Positions 1 to 10,346 of a stretch of 64,000 nt of DNA are shown here, one piece after another. The notes under the pieces are model-generated. The model ran no database searches and was not told the DNA's origin. It saw only the letters and a list, made by a program, of their open reading frames with translations. Made by a program: the position numbers and the translations under genes. Source of the DNA: Zhengitettix transpicula (lineage: Eukaryota; Arthropoda; Insecta; Orthoptera; Tetrigidae); the NCBI GenBank assembly GCA_037074705.1, contig CM073590.1, positions 237,882,101 through 237,946,100 of the forward strand, read 5' to 3'. How positions within the stretch are numbered: the stretch's first letter is position 1; the number at the start of each line of letters is the position of its first letter.

Positions 1-1080
1 CTAGATGTAGGTTAAGTAAGTGGTAGTAACAGATAAGTGTAGCAGGTACAGAAGGGTGGCGGAAAATATGGTAATTAATTGTAGTTTTGTAGTAGATTAA
101 GTATACTTAGGGATAGGGCCAGGTCAAGGATTGTGTGCTTGTTTGGTTGACTAATGAGTGTACCAGTAGCTGGAGCCTCGGACAGGAACCCGGAAGAGGC
201 ACTGTCGGCGGATAATCCTTTGCCTCCAGACATTGTTACAGGCTAGGGTCGCCAGAAGGATCCAACCATCAAAGCATCGTCAGCGGCCGGCAGGATAATC
301 CCAGGGCATGTGACTAATGCATGTTGGGCTTTGCGGACCCAGGAACCCGAGCTGTACGTGGTATCTGTTACCACGTTCTACTTTTCTTCAATTCGGCCTT
401 GCTTGGTCAAAACCACCTGTAAAACTGTCACTAAGGCTTTCTTGGCCAACCCTTGATTTTTCGACCCCAACAATGGTTATTAGGTTTCGAGGACTGAGGG
501 TGTCTTTCATCTATGTTCTTCTTTCTTCTTATTTTCGCACCTTATGTAAAAGGAAGACGTGGCGGACCAACGACCAGATGCGCACAAGTGGAACGGGCGG
601 ACAACCACGACTACGCGATGCGGTTGCAACGGCGCGAAGTGGTACAGAAGCTAATGTGAGGTGTTGGTACATATAATGCAAGTGTCCGATGACCACAGAC
701 ACAATAAAAGGGGGACGAGAAGTGACAAGGTTATAATTACGACAGACGCTAAAAAAAAAAGGTGATGTGTCGTGTTATCAAAAGACGCTCACAGGAGTGA
801 TTTTAAGGTTTAATTTAAGAAGAAAAAAAAAAGGTGGATTAAATATTGAAAATGACATTCATAGTAATTAAAGGACGATTATGGAGGTTAATTAAAATTA
901 AGTACTTATATTTAGGATGCGCTCAATTGTTAAAATTAAGGGTTAGGCATTACGGACCGGTGCGCATATAATTAAAAGTAGTATGTGTAGTATACGAACA
1001 GTAGTATGTGTAGATGCTAAATAATATGAAAGACATAATATCAGATTAGGAGAAAAGATATCGATAAGTAAATGCATATC
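1..1080. other. Unassigned intergenic DNA
   Basis: A 119-residue frame at 317-676 starts with ATG but has no recognised motif, signal peptide or repeat. The right half is AT-rich. Confidence 0.5.
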
Positions 1081-1084
1081 ATTT

Positions 1085-1260
1085 TGCTATGGTTAGTTGT
1101 AAGTTAGTTATAGATTTTATTTAATTATTCTCTTCGGTTTTAGTTAGTTATAAGTTAGTGTTACAGATGTATATATTCCTACCTTTCGTTATTAAGTTAG
1201 CTATAAGTTACTCTTAGATTTGTGCATGATTCATCATTTCGTTGTTGAGTTAGTTGTAAT
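1085..1260 (+). repeat. Degenerate tandem repeat based on GTTAGTTATAAGTTAG
   Basis: GTTAGTTGTAAGTTAG, GTTAGTTATAAGTTAG, GTTAGCTATAAGTTAC and GTTAGTTGTAATTTTG occur about 55-60 bp apart. Confidence 0.6.
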
Positions 1261-3239
1261 TTTGTTTCAAATCTGAAAATAATATCTAAATAATTTGTTT
1301 GTGAATGTAATGCTGTACTGTTTACGATTACATACCGTCTTAGAAACCATTTAGAATTGTGAGAAATTGAACTATAAATATATCTGCTAATTATGTACCA
1401 CATAGAAAAAAAAATTTAAATTGTATCACAGGATTGTATTTTGCCAGATGCGAGGGAGCATGCGCGAACTTCAAGCGAATTATTTTGAAATCGTTCGAAT
1501 GGATCCTTCATTCATCCAATTTCAAAGGGGGAATATTATATGGTGCGCTTTTCGTTATCGTTATCGATTTGTACAAAATATTTTTATAACTGTTAATTAC
1601 TGCCTGGAAGCATGGGAATGTGGCTTGCCGGGGTCGAGCAGCAGACACAAGACAATGGCGGGGTGGATTGGAAAATCCACAAGTCCCGCAAGCAAGGTCA
1701 GGGTCGGCCAAGGAAGGGTAGATGACCGGGAGGCTATGGCCCTAAAATATCTGGAAGAGGGTCACGTGTGCAGAAGGACCAACCAGGAGAGAGGGATTTT
1801 GGAGAGGGAGGAGATGAATGTGGACCGTTGATGAGAGTGGACAAGGAGATGAATTTGGACGGTCGGTGAGAGTGGACAGAGAAAGTTTATCCTGAAAGAT
1901 TTTGGTTCTGCACGTGGGTCTCCGGTCTTCTGCGAATGCTGATGAGCCAGATAGCCGCCAACGGGAGTCGACCCTGTCCGAGCTGCAGACCTGGTAAGTC
2001 GCGTTCCATTCTTCCGGGTATCGCGTCGGTTTGCCACGAGAAAAACCACGGTTAATCTTGAGAAAGGGAGGGGGCTACATGCATCCCTGGCAGGCTGGAG
2101 AACCTTTCATTTTGTATAAATTCTGAGAAAATGAATTATTGTTTTTTTTAATAACTAAATATTGCATTTCCCTTTCCTGCAAGAACAATTCTTGCAGGTG
2201 GCGCCCAACAAATAGTTAATTTAACCGTAAGCACACCACAAGATAATAATTTTAGACACTTTGAAATTCATTTAAATATCACATTCAAGTATAAGTACAG
2301 CCGAAAGCAAAATACAACAAAATTTGCGTATTAAAAAAGCGGTTTTATATATTGTAATTTCTCCTTTATTTTTTTAGAAACATATTAATTTTATTCGGAG
2401 GGTAATGAAACCGCTTGAAAAATTTATTTATATTAATGTAGAGTTTTACTAGAGAAAAATTCTATAATTATTATTACTCTTATTCAAATAAATGAAACTT
2501 TTTTTGAGGCCGGTTAATGGGTTTTTTAAATCATCAATTATTAAAATTATTATTATATAATATAGTAAATAAATATTTGAACGAGCTAATAAAGTCATAT
2601 ATTTAATTTGAATTTAAAGATAATTTACTTAACGCGTCAAGGAAGACTAAATAATATATTTTTATAATATTGTTGTTAATAAATTCAGTATTCTTTGAGA
2701 GATGTAAATATTACTTGCCATAATAATTAAATGAAGTCCTTTTGATTCTGTATCTAAATGTTCTTTACATTCCTACTTTTAACTGATTAATATCAATCAT
2801 CATTAAGTCCTTTATTAAGCATAATTCTCTCCAAATTCCATGCATGTTCACCAAAAAGTTCATATTTGAAATGATAGCTTGAGAAGAAAGCCAGACATTT
2901 TTTCGAAAGAAAAATGTTTAGTACGTTAAGAAAAAGTGACCCACTTGAGTGCAGACCCTGAAAATTAAAAGAATTGCGGAGGTGGTGGTGGGGATTGGAA
3001 GGGGGGTGGGGGGGTGGGAAACGTACACAAGAGAGAACAGACGTCGTCACTGAAATGATTTCCCTCGCGAGTTATTAGAAATTATTCTTGAGATTGAAAC
3101 GTTTCTTGCATACGATTACGACGAATGTAAGTTGATCTTTGTTTTTCTCTCTTGAGAAATGTTCCGTTTATTGAAATTGGTTGAGTATTTTTATTAGCGG
3201 TTCGTTGAATTCTCGTAAATATCCAACAACGGTCTTCCA
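1261..3239. other. Unassigned intergenic DNA
   Basis: Holds a 136-residue frame (1421-1831), antisense open frames at 1508-2049, the hairpin and primer-site motif, and a G-rich run at 2990-3020. None is recognised as a gene. Confidence 0.5.
2176..2209 (+). other. Hairpin plus primer-binding-site-like motif
   Basis: CCTGCAAGAA-CAA-TTCTTGCAGG is a perfect 10-bp stem. It is followed directly by TGGCGCCCAAC, the start of many retroelement primer-binding sites. This could mark the end of a decayed 5' LTR lying to the left. No TG start or duplication was identified. Confidence 0.45.
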
Positions 3240-3355
3240 TGGTTATTAAATTGTATTGTAATTAATAATTGATTTGGTGTGTCGTTGCTGCTGCTGTTTC
3301 GATCTTGAATCACCTGGCGTAAGCAACACTGATTGCAGAAACTTTGTTAGGAATT
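3240..3355 (+). mobile_element. PLE tail-like fragment, degraded
   Basis: CACCTGGCGTAAGCAACAC then GATTGCAGAAACTTTGTTAG aligns with CACCTGACGAAAGCAACAAG and GATTTCCAGAAACGTTGTG at 17842-17880. Confidence 0.45.
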
Positions 3356-3478
3356 TTTTTTGAATCACTTTATTTGCGTTTATTCATCACCCGTACCTTT
3401 CCTGCCTATATTATTTCCTCTCTCATACGTACTTTTTCGTCTAAAGTTTTTTTCTCCTCCATATATCACGTACTTCTT

Positions 3479-4032
3479 ATAACCCATCTCCCCAAAACCT
3501 GCGAGGGATTTTCTCTCGCAGGCAGAACCTTTTAGGAGAGATACGAAGGGGCTACCTTTGGGTATGCCTTTTCCTCTCCGTTTTTGAACTAAGGTTCCCA
3601 CAAGCCGAGGTACCTCGGCCTGTTTTGAGAGGTGTATGTTCCGGGGTCGCAGACCTTGGGCATACGGTAAGAGTTGTTCGCTATTCCCGTTGGAATAGTC
3701 GGCCAGCTGCCTGCTAAACTGGTCGAGGCACGGAGAAGGGAATGCTGCGTCCCCACAGCAAACTCCTCTCCCGCTATCGGAAGGGCGTGGGACAAGTACC
3801 CAATGCCCGACCTACCTGATGCAGGTTTTTCTAGGGTTTTCCCTGCATTTCTTTAGGCGAATGCCATACAGGATCCTTAAAATATAGCCCGGGGGCCCTA
3901 GTTAACCCTTGGCTACCTTCCTCTACCCTTCTGCATCCCCCCTTTCAAATCCCTTCCTATGCTATTAAAGGGGAGTTGCCCAAAGTGGATTACCCTCATG
4001 TAGCCTGTTTCCCTAAAAAACAAACAAAAAAA
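3479..4032 (+). mobile_element. Family S retroposon, copy 1, full-length with target-site duplication
   Basis: This is a member of a SINE-like family of about 0.55 kb with 21 copies in this window. It starts with a hairpin (CCTGCGAG...CTCGCAGG, from 3498). The family body follows (landmarks GAACTAAGGTTCCCAC, GGCCAGCTGCCTCCTAAACT and GCCCGGGGGCCCTAGTTAA). It ends GCCTGTT-CCCT plus an A-rich tail. It is flanked by the 11-bp direct repeat ACGTACTTCTT at 3468-3478 and 4033-4043. A-tail plus target-site duplication shows retroposition by LINE-type machinery. No tRNA-like A/B box is obvious and no intact protein is encoded. Confidence 0.9.
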
Positions 4033-4043
4033 ACGTACTTCTT

Positions 4044-5639
4044 GTTCAAATCAGACAATATTATCTTCGAATTAAGCTCCTATAATGCCCTTAAAACGAA
4101 ATTGACTTTCGATCAAGGAAGAAGTTTTCAATATTGAACCACTGGAGATCGTAAAATGTCAGTAGGTTTTTATATTCCGCTTTAATGTGCTGGAAAGTTT
4201 GAAAATATTGTTGATCGAAGAGGAATTCAGACCAAGGTGCCATAAAGAGTCGAAATACATTAACTAATAATTGCAAACACTATGAAGTACATCGACATTA
4301 CGGTACACAAATATATAAAATAATTAAGGATAGTCAACTCCCACATGAAGACCGTCATGAAACGCTTCTAACAGAAAAACCGTTCTCATTCACAAGCACA
4401 TAAATACTGCCGTGACACGTCGAACACGACGAAGGCATCACATCAAACACTCCGAATAATATTGTAACAGGGCATAAATAATACGATGCACATCGTAAGA
4501 AATGTGTCTCCGGAAGATAACGGAAATATAACATTAAGAATAGTGGGGCCCTTACGTACACGTTTAACGGGTAACATCACGACGGCATCTTAGGATTAAT
4601 AAAAGGAAATATGTTGTAAAGAACGCTGACTACATTCGAAATGTGACCACAATTTTTGGAACGAATGATGGTGGTGTGGGGAGGGGAGGAGTAAAATATA
4701 ATATAGCATGGGGCGGATGTTCGATGTTGATTGAAAGTAAAATAACGTAATGTTTCATTCTCCAATGCATTACACCTTGCATCTTACGACGTCTACTAAA
4801 ATAAACTCACCCCCCCTCCCCCAAACAGTAAAACAGACACAGTGATTCGTGCGTGATAGCAGGCGTAAAATATTCACGTCGTCTGAAATGATTCTAATTA
4901 AAGTAACGTGACGGGAAAACTCCTCCGGATTGTGGGCACTACGAAGCGAGGCAATACATAATTTTTATTATGACACTACTAATTTCCGACAACGGATGTA
5001 TATTGTAATGGTCCAGCCATCTTTGTTTTATCGCTACTAAAAACGTTTCTATTAAGTTGAACATGATAAAATATATTCAGCGATCTCCTTCCTATTATTC
5101 ATTTACGGTCTCGTAACACAATCAGGAACAAGTACACTGTATTCGTTACCCAATTCCAATTATCTGATTATTTTAAAACTTTCACTTTCCTTCGCAGTTC
5201 TGCGATGTTAACGAGCATTATCATTCCATTTATCTTTCCCTTTATTTTCCATGAAAAATTGTCCAAATAGTTCCTCCAGAAAATAGTCAAATAACTATAT
5301 CAAATATTAAAATAAACATAAAACACAATTACGGGAATATTAATAAAATACTAAAACAGACAAATACAAAAAAACAGTTTACGATGTAAATGCAACGCAA
5401 CGTTTTTTGAGTAGGGATATATAAATATATATTGGTAAACACCAAAATAAGATATGACAGAAATTTATTGATTTATTTTTTTTCCATTACTACAATTATG
5501 AGGACTTAGGTCAAAGCATTACATTAAATTACAACATAATATTTCGATGCTCCAAACATATTTAAAATAAGAAAATACCATTACTTCAAACCGCCACCCT
5601 CACACGTTGACCAAAGAGGTTAACAACCGTTAACGGAGG
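4044..5639. other. Unassigned AT-rich DNA
   Basis: Only short minus-strand frames (60-68 residues) without motifs. I see no repeat shared with the rest of the window. Confidence 0.5.
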
Positions 5640-5691
5640 CAAAGAAGAAATTCCTTAAGTCTGGCGCCTTAGACCACTCGGCCATCCTGAC
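5640..5691 (-). pseudogene. tRNA-Leu half-gene at the old edge of the array
   Basis: Only the 5' half (acceptor 5' strand, D-arm, anticodon arm) resembles the array units. Sequence to the left no longer matches the T-arm or variable arm. The anticodon reads TAA instead of CAA, still a leucine anticodon. It lies one base off the 191-bp register. It is best seen as a decayed terminal unit. Confidence 0.75.
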
Positions 5692-5762
5692 ACGGTGAGA
5701 AAAAGATCTCTAAAAATTAATTCAGTTCTATCTTTTTATATTGTTTGAAATTCGAAAAAAAT

Positions 5763-5883
5763 TTTCAGAAGTGAAATTCCAACCCACGCCCTCAGACGAG
5801 GACCAGAAGGCTTCGCACCTGCTGATGCAGGCAAGAGAGTATATCCTTGAGTCTGGCGCCTTAGACCACTCGGCCATCCTGAC
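5763..5883 (-). pseudogene. Degenerate tRNA-Leu(CAA) unit
   Basis: This unit is in register with the array and keeps the CAA anticodon and intron. The T-loop is TTGGAAT instead of TTCGAAT, which breaks the B box. Two T-stem pairs are weakened to G-T and base pair 1-72 is lost. It is probably not transcribed or not stable. Confidence 0.8.
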
Positions 5884-5953
5884 AAGGTGAGAGAACAACT
5901 TTAAAAACTAAATCATTTCTATCTTTTTATATTATTGAAAACTAGAAAATATA

Positions 5954-6074
5954 TGTCAGAAGTGGGATTCGAACCCACGCCCTCAGACGAGGACCAGAAG
6001 GCTTCACACCTGCTGACGCAGGCAAGGGAGTAATTCCTTGAGTCTGGCGCCTTAGACCACTCGGCCATCCTGAC
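5954..6074 (-). tRNA. tRNA-Leu(CAA), intron-containing, unit 1 (reference)
   Basis: Read on the minus strand, the gene starts GTCAGGATGGCCGAGTGG (acceptor stem and A box). The anticodon stem is CCAGA/TCTGG and the loop CTCAAG gives anticodon CAA, which decodes UUG. A long class II variable arm (TCCTC...GAGG) follows. The B box is GGTTCGAATCC and the 3' strand TTCTGAC pairs with the 5' end, with discriminator A at 5954. An intron of about 37 nt sits after position 37. It contains a perfect hairpin CCTGC-GTCA-GCAGG and a CCTTG that can pair with CAAGG of the anticodon loop. An intron in tRNA-Leu(CAA) is common in animals. A T-run (ATATATTTTC) just downstream can terminate Pol III. The mature tRNA would be about 84 nt before CCA addition. 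Confidence 0.97.
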
Positions 6075-6144
6075 AAGGTGAGAGAACAACCTTAAAAACT
6101 AAATCGTTTCTATCTTTTTATATTATTGAAAACTAGAAAATATA

Positions 6145-6265
6145 TGTCAGAAGTGGGATTCGAACCCACGCCCTCAGACGAGGACCAGAAGGCTTCACAC
6201 CTGCTGACGCAGGCAAGGGAGTAATTCCTTGAGTCTGGCGCCTTAGACCACTCGGCCATCCTGAC
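6145..6265 (-). tRNA. tRNA-Leu(CAA), unit 2
   Basis: Exons and intron match unit 1. All arms pair and A and B boxes are intact. The upstream motif is of the TTTTTAAGG type. Confidence 0.96.
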
Positions 6266-6335
6266 AAGGTGAGAGAACAACCTTAAAAACTAAATCGTTT
6301 CTATCTTTTTATATTATTGAAAACTAGAAAATATA

Positions 6336-6456
6336 TGTCAGAAGTGGGATTCGAACCCACGCCCTCAGACGAGGACCAGAAGACTTCACACCTGCTGACG
6401 CAGGCAAGGGAGTAATTCCTTGAGTCTGGCGCCTTAGACCACTCGGCCATCCTGAC
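6336..6456 (-). tRNA. tRNA-Leu(CAA), unit 3
   Basis: Exons match unit 1. One base differs near the 3' splice site (GAAGTC instead of GAAGCC), which could affect the splicing substrate but not the mature tRNA. Confidence 0.95.
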
Positions 6457-6526
6457 AAGGTGAGAGAACAACCTTAAAAACTAAATCGTTTCTATCTTTT
6501 TATATTATTGAAAACTAGAAAATATA

Positions 6527-6647
6527 TGTCAGAAGTGGGATTCGAACCCACGCCCTCAGACGAGGACCAGAAGGCTTCACACCTGCTGACGCAGGCAAGG
6601 GAGTAATTCCTTGAGTCTGGCGCCTTAGACCACTCGGCCATGCTGAC
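6527..6647 (-). tRNA. tRNA-Leu(CAA), unit 4, acceptor-stem variant
   Basis: The 5' strand reads GTCAGCA instead of GTCAGGA, so position 6 is C and opposes T67, losing the G-T pair. The rest is consensus. It has a distinctive upstream flank with the TTTATAAGG motif. The same variant and flank recur exactly 1,146 bp away in unit 10. Confidence 0.88.
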
Positions 6648-6717
6648 ACTGTGAGAGACCAACCTTATAAACTAAATCATTTCTATCTTTTTATATTATT
6701 GAAAACTAGAAAATATA

Positions 6718-6838
6718 TGTCAGAAGTGGGATTCGAACCCACGCCCTCAGACGAGGACCAGAAGGCTTCACACCTGCTGACGCAGGCATGGGAGTAATTC
6801 CTTGAGTCTGGCGCCTTAGACCACTTGGCCATCCTGAC
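6718..6838 (-). tRNA. tRNA-Leu(CAA), unit 5, G13A variant
   Basis: The D-arm has A at position 13 (GGCCAAGTGG instead of GGCCGAGTGG). The intron has CCCATG for CCCTTG, which breaks its pairing with the anticodon. Both changes travel together in units 5, 8, 11, 14, 16, 21 and 22. Confidence 0.85.
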
Positions 6839-6908
6839 AAGGTGAGAGAACAACCTTAAAAACTAAATCATTTCTATCTTTTTATATTATTGAAAACTAG
6901 AAAATATA

Positions 6909-7029
6909 TGTCAGAAGTGGGATTCGAACACACGCCCTCAGACGAGGACCAGAAGGCTTCGCACCTGCTGATGCAGGCAAGAGAGTATATCCTTGAGTCT
7001 GGCGCCTTAGACCACTCGGCCATCCTGAC
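6909..7029 (-). tRNA. tRNA-Leu(CAA), unit 6, T-stem/B-box variant
   Basis: The T-stem reads GTGTG instead of GTGGG, so T52 opposes C62 and the first base of the B box changes (TGTTCGAATCC). Transcription and folding should both be weakened. The intron is of a divergent type ending in ATATACTCTCTTG. The same variant recurs every third unit (9, 12, 15). Confidence 0.75.
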
Positions 7030-7099
7030 AAGGTGAGAGAACAACCTTAAAAACTAAATCGTTTCTATCTTTTTATATTATTGAAAACTAGAAAATATA

Positions 7100-7220
7100 T
7101 GTCAGAAGTGGGATTCGAACCCACGCCCTCAGACGAGGACCAGAAGGCTTCACACCTGCTGACGCAGGCAAGGGAGTGATTCCTTGAGTCTGGCGCCTTA
7201 GACCACTCGGCCATCCTGAC
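7100..7220 (-). tRNA. tRNA-Leu(CAA), unit 7
   Basis: Exons are consensus. The intron has one change (AATCACTCC). The upstream motif is TTTATAAGG. Confidence 0.95.
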
Positions 7221-7290
7221 AAGGTGAGAGACCAACCTTATAAACTAAATCATTTCTATCTTTTTATATTATTGAAAACTAGAAAATATA

Positions 7291-7411
7291 TGTCAGAAGT
7301 GGGATTCGAACCCACGCCCTCAGACGAGGACCAGAAGGCTTCACACCTGCTGACGCAGGCATGGGAGTAATTCCTTGAGTCTGGCGCCTTAGACCACTTG
7401 GCCATCCTGAC
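7291..7411 (-). tRNA. tRNA-Leu(CAA), unit 8, G13A variant
   Basis: It carries the same linked D-arm (A13) and intron (CCCATG) changes as unit 5. Confidence 0.85.
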
Positions 7412-7481
7412 AAGGTGAGAGAACAACCTTAAAAACTAAATCATTTCTATCTTTTTATATTATTGAAAACTAGAAAATATA

Positions 7482-7602
7482 TGTCAGAAGTGGGATTCGA
7501 ACACACGCCCTCAGACGAGGACCAGAAGGCTTCGCACCTGCTGATGCAGGCAAGAGAGTATATCCTTGAGTCTGGCGCCTTAGACCACTCGGCCATCCTG
7601 AC
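7482..7602 (-). tRNA. tRNA-Leu(CAA), unit 9, T-stem/B-box variant
   Basis: It has the same T52 change and divergent intron as unit 6. The upstream flank has CTTAGAAAC, shared only with unit 15, which supports the 1,146-bp duplication. Confidence 0.75.
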
Positions 7603-7672
7603 AAGGTGAGAGAACAACCTTAGAAACTAAATCATTTCTATCTTTTTATATTATTGAAAACTAGAAAATATA

Positions 7673-7793
7673 TGTCAGAAGTGGGATTCGAACCCACGCC
7701 CTCAGACGAGGACCAGAAGGCTTCACACCTGCTGACGCAGGCAAGGGAGTAATTCCTTGAGTCTGGCGCCTTAGACCACTCGGCCATGCTGAC
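7673..7793 (-). tRNA. tRNA-Leu(CAA), unit 10, acceptor-stem variant
   Basis: This is a copy of unit 4, with C at position 6 and the same upstream flank. Confidence 0.88.
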
Positions 7794-7863
7794 ACTGTGA
7801 GAGACCAACCTTATAAACTAAATCATTTCTATCTTTTTATATTATTGAAAACTAGAAAATATA

Positions 7864-7984
7864 TGTCAGAAGTGGGATTCGAACCCACGCCCTCAGACGA
7901 GGACCAGAAGGCTTCACACCTGCTGACGCAGGCATGGGAGTAATTCCTTGAGTCTGGCGCCTTAGACCACTTGGCCATCCTGAC
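7864..7984 (-). tRNA. tRNA-Leu(CAA), unit 11, G13A variant
   Basis: This is a copy of unit 5 in the higher-order duplication, with A13 and the CCCATG intron. Confidence 0.85.
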
Positions 7985-8054
7985 AAGGTGAGAGAACAAC
8001 CTTAAAAACTAAATCATTTCTATCTTTTTATATTATTGAAAACTAGAAAATATA

Positions 8055-8175
8055 TGTCAGAAGTGGGATTCGAACACACGCCCTCAGACGAGGACCAGAA
8101 GGCTTCGCACCTGCTGATGCAGGCAAGAGAGTATATCCTTGAGTCTGGCGCCTTAGACCACTCGGCCATCCTGAC
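8055..8175 (-). tRNA. tRNA-Leu(CAA), unit 12, T-stem/B-box variant
   Basis: This is a copy of unit 6, with T52 in the T-stem and B box and the divergent intron. Confidence 0.75.
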
Positions 8176-8245
8176 AAGGTGAGAGAACAACCTTAAAAAC
8201 TAAATCGTTTCTATCTTTTTATATTATTGAAAACTAGAAAATATA

Positions 8246-8366
8246 TGTCAGAAGTGGGATTCGAACCCACGCCCTCAGACGAGGACCAGAAGGCTTCACA
8301 CCTGCTGACGCAGGCAAGGGAGTGATTCCTTGAGTCTGGCGCCTTAGACCACTCGGCCATCCTGAC
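8246..8366 (-). tRNA. tRNA-Leu(CAA), unit 13
   Basis: Exons are consensus. It shares the intron change of unit 7, its counterpart one higher-order period away. Confidence 0.95.
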
Positions 8367-8436
8367 AAGGTGAGAGACCAACCTTATAAACTAAATCATT
8401 TCTATCTTTTTATATTATTGAAAACTAGAAAATATA

Positions 8437-8557
8437 TGTCAGAAGTGGGATTCGAACCCACGCCCTCAGACGAGGACCAGAAGGCTTCACACCTGCTGAC
8501 GCAGGCATGGGAGTAATTCCTTGAGTCTGGCGCCTTAGACCACTTGGCCATCCTGAC
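8437..8557 (-). tRNA. tRNA-Leu(CAA), unit 14, G13A variant
   Basis: This is a copy of unit 8, with A13 and the CCCATG intron. Confidence 0.85.
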
Positions 8558-8627
8558 AAGGTGAGAGAACAACCTTAAAAACTAAATCATTTCTATCTTT
8601 TTATATTATTGAAAACTAGAAAATATA

Positions 8628-8748
8628 TGTCAGAAGTGGGATTCGAACACACGCCCTCAGACGAGGACCAGAAGGCTTCGCACCTGCTGATGCAGGCAAG
8701 AGAGTATATCCTTGAGTCTGGCGCCTTAGACCACTCGGCCATCCTGAC
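8628..8748 (-). tRNA. tRNA-Leu(CAA), unit 15, T-stem/B-box variant
   Basis: This is a copy of unit 9, including its CTTAGAAAC flank. It is the last of the four T52 units. Confidence 0.75.
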
Positions 8749-8818
8749 AAGGTGAGAGAACAACCTTAGAAACTAAATCATTTCTATCTTTTTATATTAT
8801 TGAAAACTAGAAAATATA

Positions 8819-8939
8819 TGTCAGAAGTGGGATTCGAACCCACGCCCTCAGACGAGGACCAGAAGGCTTCACACCTGCTGACGCAGGCATGGGAGTAATT
8901 CCTTGAGTCTGGCGCCTTAGACCACTTGGCCATCCTGAC
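8819..8939 (-). tRNA. tRNA-Leu(CAA), unit 16, G13A variant
   Basis: A13 and the CCCATG intron are present. The regular three-unit alternation breaks down from here on. Confidence 0.85.
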
Positions 8940-9009
8940 AAGGTGAGAGAACAACCTTAAAAACTAAATCATTTCTATCTTTTTATATTATTGAAAACTA
9001 GAAAATATA

Positions 9010-9130
9010 TGTCAGAAGTGGGATTCGAACCCACGCCCTCAGACGAGGACCAGAAGGCTTCACACCTGCTGACGCAGGCAAGGGAGTAATTCCTTGAGTC
9101 TGGCGCCTTAGACCATTCGGCCATCCTGAC
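9010..9130 (-). tRNA. tRNA-Leu(CAA), unit 17
   Basis: Position 15 is A instead of G (CCGAATGG). This position is normally a purine, so function is plausible. The rest is consensus. Confidence 0.92.
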
Positions 9131-9200
9131 AAGGTGAGAGACCAACCTTATAAACTAAATCATTTCTATCTTTTTATATTATTGAATACTAGAAAATATA

Positions 9201-9321
9201 TGTCAGAAGTGGGATTCGAACCCACGCCCTCAGACGAGGACCAGAAGGCTTCGCACCTGCTGATGCAGGCAAGAGAGTATATCCTTGAGTCTGACGCCTT
9301 AGACCACTCGGCCATCCTGAC
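9201..9321 (-). tRNA. tRNA-Leu(CAA), unit 18
   Basis: The T-arm is intact, with the divergent intron type of unit 6. C27 is changed to T, giving a T-G pair at the top of the anticodon stem. This looks like a recombinant between unit types. Confidence 0.88.
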
Positions 9322-9391
9322 AAGGTGAGAGAACAACCTTAAAAACTAAATCATTTCTATCTTTTTATATTATTGAAAACTAGAAAATATA

Positions 9392-9512
9392 TGTCAGAAG
9401 TGGGATTCGAACCCACGCCCTCAGACGAGGACCAGAAGGCTTCACACCTGCTGACGTAGGCAAGGGAGTAATTCCTTGAGTCTGGCGCCTTAGACCACTC
9501 GGCCATCCTGAC
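9392..9512 (-). tRNA. tRNA-Leu(CAA), unit 19
   Basis: Exons are consensus. One base of the intron hairpin is changed (CCTACGTCAGCAGG). Confidence 0.95.
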
Positions 9513-9582
9513 AAGGTGAGAGACCAACCTTATAAACTAAATCATTTCTATCTTTTTATATTATTGAAAACTAGAAAATATA

Positions 9583-9703
9583 TGTCAGAAGTGGGATTCG
9601 AACCCACGCCCTCAGACGAGGACCAGAAGGCTTCACACCTGCTGACGCAGGCAAGGGAGTAATTCCTTGAGTCTGGCGCCTTAGACCACTCGGCCATCCT
9701 GAC
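9583..9703 (-). tRNA. tRNA-Leu(CAA), unit 20
   Basis: Exons and intron are consensus. The upstream motif is TTTATAAGG. Confidence 0.96.
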
Positions 9704-9773
9704 AAGGTGAGAGACCAACCTTATAAACTAAATCATTTCTATCTTTTTATATTATTGAAAACTAGAAAATATA

Positions 9774-9894
9774 TGTCAGAAGTGGGATTCGAACCCACGC
9801 CCTCAGACGAGGACCAGAAGGCTTCACACCTGCTGACGCAGGCATGGGAGTAATTCCTTGAGTCTAGCGCCTTAGACCACTTGGCCATCCTGAC
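9774..9894 (-). tRNA. tRNA-Leu(CAA), unit 21, G13A plus anticodon-stem change
   Basis: A13 and the CCCATG intron are present. C28 is also T, giving a T-G pair in the anticodon stem. Confidence 0.82.
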
Positions 9895-9964
9895 AAGGTG
9901 AGAGAACAACCTTAAAAACTAAATCATTTCTATCTTTTTATATTATTGAAAACTAGAAAATATA

Positions 9965-10085
9965 TGTCAGAAGTGGGATTCGAACCCACGCCCTCAGACG
10001 AGGACCAGAAGGCTTCACACCTGCTGACGCAGGCATGGGAGTAATTCCTTGAGTCTGGCGCCTTAGACCACTTGGCCATCCTGAC
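9965..10085 (-). tRNA. tRNA-Leu(CAA), unit 22, G13A variant
   Basis: A13 and the CCCATG intron are present, with otherwise consensus exons. Confidence 0.85.
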
Positions 10086-10155
10086 AAGGTGAGAGAACAA
10101 CCTTAAAAACTAAATCATTTCTATCTTTTTATATTATTGAAAACTAGAAAATATA

Positions 10156-10276
10156 TGTCAGAAGTGGGATTCGAACCCACGCCCTCAGACGAGGACCAGA
10201 AGGCTTCACACCTGCTGACGCAGGCAAGGGAGTATATCCTTGAGTCTGGCGCCTTAGACCACTCGGCCATCCTGAC
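10156..10276 (-). tRNA. tRNA-Leu(CAA), unit 23
   Basis: Exons are consensus. The intron start reads GGATATACTCCC, mixing the two intron types. Confidence 0.95.
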
Positions 10277-10346
10277 AAGGTGAGAGACCAACCTTATAAA
10301 CTAAATCATTTCTATCTTTTTATATTATTGAATACTAGAAAATATA

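Noticed and set aside
1421..1831. 136-residue plus-strand frame
   Set aside because: It overlaps antisense frames of similar length, has no motif, and shows composition shifts along its length.
9134..9328. 64-residue open frame (VGFEPTPSDEDQ) across the array
   Set aside because: It is the antisense translation of tRNA-Leu gene sequence. Such frames occur wherever a class II tRNA is read on the wrong strand.
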